Source: Chlamydiota bacterium (GTDB taxonomy: Bacteria > Auribacterota > UBA3054 > B51-G9). Taken from it: a stretch of 12,128 nt of DNA. The notes below the pieces were generated by a model, which worked only from the letters and a program-made list of their open reading frames with translations, ran no database searches and was not told where the DNA came from. Location of the stretch: assembly GCA_003648225.1 (NCBI GenBank), contig QMOL01000051.1, positions 1-12,128 on the forward strand, read 5' to 3'. Position 1 is the stretch's first letter. Every line of letters begins with the position of its first letter. This document shows, piece by piece, positions 1 through 6,177 of the stretch. The position numbers and the translations under genes were made by a program.

Positions 1-1370
1 ATAAAATCAGCAAAGATATTTTTATCAAAAAATGCTTTATATGTTCCTTTTACAGCACTATCATAAAACTTCGCGGAACCGTTTTCGGTTACATAATTGA
101 AATTCGCGGATTCAGGAAGAATAAGAATCGCAACATCGGCTTCCGAAGCAGTAAAAGAACTTATGTGCTTATGTTCTTTTATTAATTTTGATAATCGTGC
201 AACCGCGTCTGTTCGATCGTTAAATTCTCCTGTAAGTGTTGTCAAACCATAACCTTCAGCTTCGTGACCTGAAGTTTGCGGGCGCCATGAACGGTAACAA
301 ATATTTTTGACATTTCCCGCTAAGGCGGCCCAATTATTAAGCTGAACAAATCCGGCTGAATGTCCGGATTCTTTCTGCATCGTACGACTTGCAAACGGAC
401 CGATCCGAAGTTGGCTTAATCTATACGGTTTACCTCTTGCTGCACAGCGGGCGAAATCGGCTCCGAAGAACAGCAAATACGCTCGTTTTTTCCCTTCAAC
501 AACTTGAGCGTTTGTAAATCCCCATTCATCAACCATCGCCGCGCAGGCATGGTCATCGCAGGCAAGTTGTGGCTGCAAAGCGTCATCAAGACCGGTATGC
601 GCGATAATTTTACCCGTAAATCCCGCGTGTCGAATACTATCGATTCTCCATTTCAACATTGATTTCTGTCGCCAAAAAAGAAATCTACACCAGTCAAGCT
701 CATTTGGAAAAGTACCGAAAAAACGGGGTGGATTAAGCTGATTCCAGTCAGTAAATTTTCGCTTCCAAGCCGCATTAAGATTCCGAATATCCTGATTATA
801 TTTGTCTTTAAGCCACTCAATAAATGCTGTCCTTGTCGCCGAACAATAACAATACCTTTCTTTACTTACCGGAGCGTGAAACGCCGGCGGAAAAGAAATT
901 CCCGACCAGACTTCAACAGAAGAAACCACATTTTGTGATTCAGCAAATTCACCGAGCCGCTTAATAAATTTAGAAGCTAACTCTTTGGCGCCGACGTTGT
1001 CGAAACACACTCCGGGCCATCCGCCATACTGATAACGGGTCTTAGCGTAAGGAACCAGCGGCTGATTTTTTTGATTAACATAATACCAGCCATTATGTTC
1101 CGATAATAACCATTCCGGCGCGGATTCAATAACCATCCCTATTTGAACTTCGAGACCGGTATTCTCTGCAGCGTCAATAAATTCTTTCAATTCAGAAAAA
1201 TCAAATTCTTCCGGAGCGGTATGAATCCAACTCCACGCGGCAATAGCGTAAACACAGGTTATTCCGGTTTCGAGCATCCGTGTCAAGTCTGTTGTCCAGT
1301 TTTCTTTTTCGGAAAAACCGGGAACATAATAATGGGCACCAAGAACAAATTTATTATTTTCGGAAAACAT
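1..1370 (-). CDS. GH42 beta-galactosidase-like protein, partial (C-terminus off the left edge), catalytic residues apparently lost
   Basis: The frame is open from an ATG at 1370 to the left edge: 456 codons, no stop. The fold reads as a GH42 (A4-type) beta-galactosidase. The N-terminal strand 'GAHYY' (11-15) opens a TIM barrel. The block YCYC...FIEWLKDKY...LNAAW...FTDWNQLNPPR after residue 165 is typical of GH42. A late block (WAALAGNVKNICYRSWRP, then SGHEAEGYGL) matches the barrel end. The last ~45 residues (ADVAILILPES...) resemble the start of the beta-galactosidase trimerisation domain. In related PVC proteins, as I remember them, the acid/base Glu lies in a 'WSEPHI' motif; here it reads W155-S-G157-I-S. 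The nucleophile Glu normally lies in 'ELQ.GP'; here it reads S-Q320-L-R-I-G-P. Both glutamates therefore seem replaced, although the frame is intact. No signal peptide. Translation starts 36 bases after cdsA, without a clear Shine-Dalgarno (SD) sequence. It could be a binding or regulatory pseudoenzyme. Family call fairly sure, activity doubtful. Confidence 0.8.
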   Translation of the reverse strand, partial: MFSENNKFVLGAHYYVPGFSEKENWTTDLTRMLETGITCVYAIAAWSWIHTAPEEFDFSELKEFIDAAENTGLEVQIGMVIESAPEWLLSEHNGWYYVNQKNQPLVPYAKTRYQYGGWPGVCFDNVGAKELASKFIKRLGEFAESQNVVSSVEVWSGISFPPAFHAPVSKERYCYCSATRTAFIEWLKDKYNQDIRNLNAAWKRKFTDWNQLNPPRFFGTFPNELDWCRFLFWRQKSMLKWRIDSIRHAGFTGKIIAHTGLDDALQPQLACDDHACAAMVDEWGFTNAQVVEGKKRAYLLFFGADFARCAARGKPYRLSQLRIGPFASRTMQKESGHSAGFVQLNNWAALAGNVKNICYRSWRPQTSGHEAEGYGLTTLTGEFNDRTDAVARLSKLIKEHKHISSFTASEADVAILILPESANFNYVTENGSAKFYDSAVKGTYKAFFDKNIFADF

Positions 1371-1406
1371 TACAATAATTTTTTAATATTTGTGAATCTT
1401 TAATAA

Positions 1407-2312
1407 TTATAAATTTACATTCTCAAGTACCTTCATAAATAAATACATCGCAGGCGCGGGAAAAAGCAAACTGTCAATTACATCAAGCACCCCCCCCATC
1501 CCGGGAATATAACCTCCTGAATCTTTTACTTTAGCATCTCGCTTCCAAATCGATTCCGCCAAATCACCGAATTGCCCGAGTATACTCAATGAACCGCCAA
1601 TCACCAGTCCCAAAGCGGCAACAAGAACCGTACTGTCACTTTTAAACAGCACTTCACTTAATTTAATAAACATCGGGTGAACAGACGGAAGTGTTGAAGC
1701 AAAAACGGCGCCGAGCGCCGAAGCGAAGATTACGCCGCCGATAAAACCTTCTACCGTTTTTTTAGGGCTGATTTTCGGAACAAGTTTATGTTTCCCAAAC
1801 CAGGTTCCATAAAAATACGCGCCGATATCAGTGCTTTTAACCACAACAACAAAAAACAAAAAGAAATACCTTCCATCCATAAAATCGGCGCCTCGCCAAA
1901 GAATAATTCTCATTGTAAAAGCCAGAAGCCAGGTTACATAAATAAAACCCGCAAGTGATGACGCAATGGTGGAAAGAGCGGTATCAATTTTCTGCCTTGC
2001 AACAATAATTATTGTTGCAGTTAAAATTGCGAGAAAGATAGGCATTAACGCTAAATCTTCGACTTGCAGTTTGGTTTTCAGCGAGACAAAGTATATTGTG
2101 AAAATGTATATTATGGAAAAGCAAACTCCCCATTTGCGGAGCGGCTGATATCCTTTTTGTTCCATAAAATGATAAAACTCAAGGAGTCCTATTGAAGCAA
2201 TAAACGAAATCGCTGTTGGAAGAAATATATTTGACCACCCGCGTGAAAACATCACAATCAGTACGAGAGAGGTGATAAGAACGCTGGCACTCATTAATCG
2301 GTATTTAAGCAT
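1407..2312 (-). CDS. cdsA: Phosphatidate cytidylyltransferase (CDP-diglyceride synthase)
   Basis: Makes CDP-diacylglycerol from phosphatidic acid and CTP in the inner membrane, the branch point for phospholipids. At 301 residues it is of normal length, with about eight hydrophobic segments. Diagnostic blocks are 'STDIGAYFYGTWFGKHKL' followed by 'SPKKTVEGFIGG' in the middle, and the C-terminal signature S254-IWKRD...K263-D264-SGG...PG-M272-GG-VLD277-V278-I-D280-S. The classic signature has His and Arg where this protein has Met272 and Val278; I recall the same 'PGMGGVLDV' form in Verrucomicrobia and relatives, so it looks like a lineage trait, not damage. ATG start at 2312 without a recognisable SD. 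It follows uppS, its usual neighbour, but across an unusually repeat-rich 165-base gap. frr and dxr, often adjacent elsewhere, are absent. Confidence 0.95.
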   Translation of the reverse strand: MLKYRLMSASVLITSLVLIVMFSRGWSNIFLPTAISFIASIGLLEFYHFMEQKGYQPLRKWGVCFSIIYIFTIYFVSLKTKLQVEDLALMPIFLAILTATIIIVARQKIDTALSTIASSLAGFIYVTWLLAFTMRIILWRGADFMDGRYFFLFFVVVVKSTDIGAYFYGTWFGKHKLVPKISPKKTVEGFIGGVIFASALGAVFASTLPSVHPMFIKLSEVLFKSDSTVLVAALGLVIGGSLSILGQFGDLAESIWKRDAKVKDSGGYIPGMGGVLDVIDSLLFPAPAMYLFMKVLENVNL

Positions 2313-2477
2313 AATTTAAATTGCAAGGTTTCGGGTTTCAGATAATCAATTTCTAATTGGTTTAATGTTCAAACTACCCAAAAAACTTTTTTCTCTTGTC
2401 CCATTTTGGTTTTTGGTAATTTGATATTTATTTAGGTTAATTAGAAATTAGATTAATTAGGTTAATTTAATTCTATT
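2313..2477. repeat. Intergenic region uppS-cdsA with seven-base-register degenerate repeats
   Basis: Cut into steps of seven on the plus strand, this gap shows repeated heptamers in one common register: GGTTTCG/GGTTTCA (2327-2340), AATTTCT/AATTGGT (2348-2361), TTTTGGT twice (2404-2417), and AATTAGA twice (2439-2452). The 11-mer TTAGGTTAATT also occurs twice (2432-2442 and 2457-2467). On the minus strand, which is the transcribed one, it lies directly after the uppS stop and before the cdsA start. No ORF, SD or strong terminator hairpin was seen. Its function is unknown; it resembles the short tandem heptamer repeats described in cyanobacteria only in unit length. Confidence 0.6.
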
Positions 2478-3221
2478 TCACACTCCGCCAAATCTTCTTA
2501 ATCGTTTCTGATAATCGGCTATTGCTTCATAAAAGTCATTCTCTCTGAAATCCGGCCACAGTATTTCAGTTACATAAATTTCAGAATAAGAAATTTGCCA
2601 TAAAAGAAAATTACTTATCCTCATCTCGCCACTAGTTCGAATCAGAAGTTCAGGATCAGGAACATCCGGCGCGTAAAGATTTTGCTTAACCGTTTCCTCA
2701 GAAATATCTTCGGGATTTAATTCCCCGGATTTTACAATCGACGAAATTCGTCGAATGCAATTAACAATTTCTGTTCGCCCTCCGTAACTCAATGCAAGAA
2801 TTAAATCGAGTTTTGTTTCGTTTTTCGATTTTTCGATTGAACGCTCAAGCTCTTTCCGTGTTTGGTCAGGCAGTCTGTCAATCTGACCGATAGCGCGGAG
2901 ACGAATCCCTTTTTCTATCAATTCATCGGTATTTTTTATGAGAAAACGGCGTAAGAGTTCCATTAAACCCGCCACTTCACTTTTTGACCGCTTCCAGTTT
3001 TCGGTAGAAAAAGCGTAGAGTGTTAAATAACGAACGCCGGTTTTATCACAGGCACGAAGGACAGCGCGAATAGTTTCCGCGCCTGCTTCATGCCCTTTCA
3101 ATCTTGCGACCAGCCCTTGTTTTTTTGCCCATCTGCCGTTTCCATCCATAATCACGGCGATGTGCTTTGGTATAGATTTATCGAATTTTATGATATCTAT
3201 GCTCATGTTCGAAATTTGCAC
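2478..3221 (-). CDS. uppS: Isoprenyl transferase (undecaprenyl diphosphate synthase, cis-prenyltransferase)
   Basis: Cytosolic enzyme that extends farnesyl diphosphate with isopentenyl diphosphate to the C55 carrier used for peptidoglycan and surface sugars. Numbered from the longest start, the diphosphate-binding loop reads 'HIAVIMDGNGRWAKK' with catalytic Asp26, followed by 'LYAFSTENWKRS', the 'LSYGGRTEI' strand, and the C-terminal 'PDPELLIRTSGEMRISNFL' block with 'SEIYVTEILWPDF'. All family blocks are present, and length is normal (242-247 residues). The first possible start is a GTG at 3221; an ATG five codons later (3206) better fits family N-termini. Neither has a good SD, so the start is open by five codons. 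It begins 15 bases after the serA stop, so it is probably cotranscribed with serA. The product is the precursor of the lipid carrier needed by the transferase at 9365-10321. Confidence 0.95.
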   Translation of the reverse strand: MQISNMSIDIIKFDKSIPKHIAVIMDGNGRWAKKQGLVARLKGHEAGAETIRAVLRACDKTGVRYLTLYAFSTENWKRSKSEVAGLMELLRRFLIKNTDELIEKGIRLRAIGQIDRLPDQTRKELERSIEKSKNETKLDLILALSYGGRTEIVNCIRRISSIVKSGELNPEDISEETVKQNLYAPDVPDPELLIRTSGEMRISNFLLWQISYSEIYVTEILWPDFRENDFYEAIADYQKRLRRFGGV

Positions 3222-3236
3222 TGCTGATGGCGATAA

Positions 3237-4826
3237 TCAAAGTGAGACACAATGTGCCTGCATTACACCTTCAGTATTTTTAATTCTCTCAAGAACATCT
3301 TCTCCAATAGATTTATTAATACCAAACGCCCCTACATTAACTTCGCCTGGTTTAAGGCTGTCGCATGTCATTCTGCAAATATTAATATTCGCGTCCCCGA
3401 TGATTGTACCTACTTTTCCGATAATTCCCGGTGCGTCTTTATGAACAAGAATAAGCAGAAAGCCTTCAGGAATAACATCTACATGAAAATCATTAATTCT
3501 AACGATTCGCGGATGTTGATTTTTCTCACCGAAAATCGTTCCGCCAACAGAATTCATTTCACCTTTCTCATTAATAGCTTCTACGCGAATGAAATTTGTA
3601 TATCCTTTAATATTACTTGATTTTATTTTTTCAATCTTTAACCCCTGCTCTTCCGCCATAAGTTCGGCGTTAACCTGATTTACTCCTTCAACATTATATG
3701 ATAAAACGCCTGAAATGATCGATCTTGTTATAGGAGTTATGTCAACATTATTCAAGGTTCCTTCACAAACTATACGAAGTGATTTTACATCACCGCAAGC
3801 CACCTGAGCAAGAATACTTCCTAACCGTGAACCGAATTCAACGAAAGGAAGAATCTGTTTTCTTTCCTCTTCGCCCATTGCGGTAGCGTTAATCGCGTTT
3901 GATATCGCTCCATTTACAAGATATTCCACCATTTCTTCCGCGACTTCAACACCCACTTTTGATTGCGCTTCGCCTGTTGACGCGGCAATATGCGGTGTTA
4001 AAATGATTTGTGAATAAGTTTCGAGACGCTTGTTCTGATTGGGTTCTTTAGGATAAACATCCAATGCGGCACCGGCAACCTTTCCGCTTTCAACTGCGTC
4101 ACACAGATCATCTTCATTAATAATTCCGCCGCGAGCGCAATTTACCAATCTGACACCGTCTTTCATTATCGCGATAGTATCCTTATTAATCATATTCCGT
4201 GTCTCATTATTTACCGGAGTATGAACAGTAATAAAATCACTTATTTTGAAAAGCTCTTCAACCGTTGCGGGAGTGGCATCGGTTTCTCTGATTTTATCAT
4301 CGGAGACCATAGGATCAAAAGCCACAATTTTCATTCCGACTGACTGACATACTTTTGCAACCCAGCGGCCGATTCTTCCGTAACCGACAACACCGAGTGT
4401 TTTCCCGTAAAGTTCAACACCCTTCAATTTTTTCTTTGCCCATTCGCCTTTTTTCATGTAAGCATCAGCTTCAGGAATTCTACGGGCAAGTGAAAAAATC
4501 ATCGCTATTGTGTGCTCGGCAGTAGAAATAGTATTCGCCTGCGGAGTGTTCATAACAACAATGCCACGCCGACTTGCAGACTTAATATCAACATTGTCAA
4601 CTCCAACTCCGGCGCGACCGACGGCCTTCAGTTTTTTCCCGGCCGCGAGCACTTCTTCAGTAACCTTTGTAGCGCTGCGAATAATTATTCCGTCATACTC
4701 GGGAATAATTTTTAACAATTCATCTGCATCAACGCCTTTTCTGACTTCAAGTTCAATTCCGTCAGCTTTCTCAAATATTTCAACACCGTCCGATGCCATT
4801 CCATCGGTTGCAATAACTTTCAACAT
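3237..4826 (-). CDS. serA: D-3-phosphoglycerate dehydrogenase
   Basis: Oxidises 3-phosphoglycerate to 3-phosphohydroxypyruvate with NAD+, the first step of serine synthesis. The 529-residue length fits the long SerA type with both regulatory domains. The Rossmann motif GYGRIG lies at 148-153, with Asp171 after the next strand favouring NAD. The catalytic set is Arg232 (NCARGG), Glu261 (YPKEP) and His279 (LTPHIA). Residues ~310-445 form the intervening (ASB-like) domain. The C-terminus from ~455 is an ACT domain (LVHKDAPGIIGKVG...), the usual site of feedback by serine. The ATG has the best SD of the window (AAGGAG, seven bases upstream). It follows the aminotransferase gene after 128 bases containing a striking dyad, and precedes uppS by 15 bases. 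The aminotransferase next to it could take its product. Confidence 0.97.
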   Translation of the reverse strand: MLKVIATDGMASDGVEIFEKADGIELEVRKGVDADELLKIIPEYDGIIIRSATKVTEEVLAAGKKLKAVGRAGVGVDNVDIKSASRRGIVVMNTPQANTISTAEHTIAMIFSLARRIPEADAYMKKGEWAKKKLKGVELYGKTLGVVGYGRIGRWVAKVCQSVGMKIVAFDPMVSDDKIRETDATPATVEELFKISDFITVHTPVNNETRNMINKDTIAIMKDGVRLVNCARGGIINEDDLCDAVESGKVAGAALDVYPKEPNQNKRLETYSQIILTPHIAASTGEAQSKVGVEVAEEMVEYLVNGAISNAINATAMGEEERKQILPFVEFGSRLGSILAQVACGDVKSLRIVCEGTLNNVDITPITRSIISGVLSYNVEGVNQVNAELMAEEQGLKIEKIKSSNIKGYTNFIRVEAINEKGEMNSVGGTIFGEKNQHPRIVRINDFHVDVIPEGFLLILVHKDAPGIIGKVGTIIGDANINICRMTCDSLKPGEVNVGAFGINKSIGEDVLERIKNTEGVMQAHCVSL

Positions 4827-4833
4827 AAGATTT

Positions 4834-4839
4834 CTCCTT
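4834..4839 (-). promoter_or_regulatory. Strong ribosome binding site of serA
   Basis: On the minus strand the sequence AAGGAG lies seven bases ahead of the serA ATG. This is the strongest SD in the window and it fixes the serA start. By contrast, the neighbouring aminotransferase, uppS and cdsA genes have none. Confidence 0.85.
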
Positions 4840-4860
4840 ATATTCAGTTTTAGTTTTTAA

Positions 4861-4890
4861 ATGACGTCAAAAACAAAAATGACATCAAAG
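4861..4890. repeat. Direct repeat ATGACRTCAAA, two copies, one containing a TGACGTCA palindrome
   Basis: The copies are ATGACGTCAAA at 4861-4871 and ATGACATCAAA at 4879-4889, 18 bases apart. The first contains the perfect eight-base palindrome TGACGTCA (4862-4869). They lie between the serA SD and the large dyad, in the likely leader of serA. They could be part of a regulator site, but no function can be assigned from the sequence. Confidence 0.4.
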
Positions 4891-4902
4891 ACTTCAATAT
4901 TT

Positions 4903-4948
4903 CAATCGACATTTTTTGTCGGTAACTATCGACAAAAAATGTCGATTG
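4903..4948. promoter_or_regulatory. Double dyad and 19-base-pair hairpin between the aminotransferase and serA
   Basis: Two inverted repeats of one form, ATCGACA-N5-TGTCGRT, lie at 4905-4923 and 4928-4946, exactly 23 bases apart. Together they make one larger perfect inverted repeat with 19-base arms (4903-4921 and 4930-4948) and an eight-base gap. The element begins six bases beyond the aminotransferase stop codon and ends 76 bases before serA. It could be a pair of operator half-site dyads about two helical turns apart, or an RNA hairpin for attenuation, processing or transcript stability. A T7 run follows on the plus strand (4950-4956), the wrong side for terminating the minus-strand genes. 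Confidence 0.6.
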
Positions 4949-4954
4949 CTTTTT

Positions 4955-6082
4955 TTATCCAATTAACACTTTTTGTGCCGCAGCAAGCGATTTGCCCGGC
5001 TCAATGTTCATGCCCACTTTTAACAGCGAACGCTCAAGAACACTAAGCGCGTTCATAACATCAGATTCGGTTGCATAACCCATCATAGCGACTCTGATAA
5101 TTTTACCTTTCGCATCGTTTTGTCCGCCGGCAACAAAAATACCTTCAGCTTTCAAATATTTTCTAAGTTCTTCAGCATCAATGCTGTCAAATTCAATTGC
5201 TGTAAGAGCGTTAGCCGGAGATTTTGAATAAAGTTTTAAGCCAAGCGCTTTTACTCCTTCACGAACCGCGTTAGCAAGACGTGTATGTCTGGCAATAACA
5301 TTATCGATTCCTTCTTCAACAATCATGCTTAACGAAACATTCAGCGCTTCGAGCAGAGTGTGCGCCGGTGTATAAGGTGTATTATTTTCGGCGATAGATT
5401 TTCTTGCTTTTTTAGCGTCAAAGTAAAATTTCGGGAGTTTTGACTCATCAGCGAGTTTCCATGCTTTTTCAGATACACTCATAAAGCCGAGCCCCGGAGG
5501 AATCATAAACGCTTTCTGCGAGCCGGCAACACAAACATCAACTTTCCACGCGTCAACATGTATATCATCAGCACCTATTCCGCTAACAGCATCCACAACG
5601 AGAATTGCATCGGTTTTGGCAACAACATTTCCGATCGCTTCAATATCAAAAACACTTCCTGTGGAAGTTTCGGTGAGTTCAGTGTAAACCGCTTTAATAG
5701 AAGGATCAGCGGCGAGAATTTTTTCGAGTTCCGCGGGATCAGGGGCACAGCCCCATTCAATCATCATTTCATTATAATCAATCCCATAAGCTTTAGCGAG
5801 TAAAGTCCATCTCTCACCGAATTTTCCACCGTTAATTGTAACGACTTTATCTCCGGGAGAAAGGAAATTAACCACAGAAGCTTCCATTGCTCCGGTTCCT
5901 GATGAAGTAAAAGTAATGATATCATTTTCAGTACGGAAAACAGTTTTTAATTTGGTGTTCACTTCTCCAAACATTTTCTTAAAACGCGGTGTGCGATGAT
6001 GATACATCGGCTCGGCAAGTTTAAGTAAAACTTCAGGTGGAACAGTAACGGGACCGGGAGTGTAGAGGTATTCTTTTTTCAT
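4955..6082 (-). CDS. Class V aminotransferase of the alanine/serine-glyoxylate (serine-pyruvate) family
   Basis: PLP-dependent aminotransferase of 375 residues. The N-terminus 'LYTPGPVTVPPEVL' and 'YHHRTPRF' are hallmarks of the AGXT/SPT branch. The PLP phosphate region is 'FTSSGTGAMEA' (58-68), the ring-binding aspartate is Asp164 (VVDAVSGIG), and the Schiff-base lysine is Lys190 in 'GSQKAF'. The sequence 'PPGLGF' follows as expected. Family members move amino groups among serine, alanine, glyoxylate, pyruvate and sometimes phosphohydroxypyruvate; substrate cannot be read from sequence. Its place just before serA suggests it works in serine metabolism, perhaps taking the role of SerC; that is inference. 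It starts 95 bases after clpX. There is no SD; instead five CAAATAA repeats end eight bases before the ATG. The family-typical N-terminus supports this start. Confidence 0.9.
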   Translation of the reverse strand: MKKEYLYTPGPVTVPPEVLLKLAEPMYHHRTPRFKKMFGEVNTKLKTVFRTENDIITFTSSGTGAMEASVVNFLSPGDKVVTINGGKFGERWTLLAKAYGIDYNEMMIEWGCAPDPAELEKILAADPSIKAVYTELTETSTGSVFDIEAIGNVVAKTDAILVVDAVSGIGADDIHVDAWKVDVCVAGSQKAFMIPPGLGFMSVSEKAWKLADESKLPKFYFDAKKARKSIAENNTPYTPAHTLLEALNVSLSMIVEEGIDNVIARHTRLANAVREGVKALGLKLYSKSPANALTAIEFDSIDAEELRKYLKAEGIFVAGGQNDAKGKIIRVAMMGYATESDVMNALSVLERSLLKVGMNIEPGKSLAAAQKVLIG

Positions 6083-6090
6083 TGTAGTAG

Positions 6091-6125
6091 TTATTTGTTA
6101 TTTGTTATTTGTTATTTGTTATTTG
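6091..6125. repeat. Heptamer tandem repeat (TTATTTG)5 in the aminotransferase leader
   Basis: Five perfect back-to-back copies of TTATTTG on the plus strand, read as CAAATAA in the transcript of the minus-strand aminotransferase gene. The array ends eight bases before its ATG, where an SD would be expected, and gives an unstructured A-rich leader. Perfect arrays of this kind can gain or lose units by slippage, which would change the distance between upstream signals and the start codon. Confidence 0.95.
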
Positions 6126-6177
6126 TCGAAGATCCGCAATAGGAGGATTATTTATTATTGTTGATGATTAAGGTTTA

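Noticed and set aside
1143..1403. Plus-strand 86-codon ORF at the left end
   Set aside because: It lies antisense to the 5' part of the GH42-like gene, whose protein has clear family blocks; the plus-strand product has low-complexity Phe/Lys content and no motif.
3204..3221. GTG at 3221 as the certain start of uppS
   Set aside because: The ATG at 3206 fits usual family N-termini at least as well, and neither start has an SD, so the start is left open by five codons.
4510..4860. Plus-strand ORFs over the 5' end of serA
   Set aside because: Antisense to the conserved NAD-binding and N-terminal regions of SerA; composition typical of a shadow frame.
4903..4956. Intrinsic terminator (hairpin followed by T7) on the plus strand
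   Set aside because: The shape fits, but no plus-strand gene lies upstream for 4.9 kb, and on the transcribed minus strand the bases after the hairpin are AAATATTG, not a U-run.
6091..6125. CRISPR-like array
   Set aside because: Units are seven bases and contiguous, with no spacers; the same holds for the other heptamer arrays.
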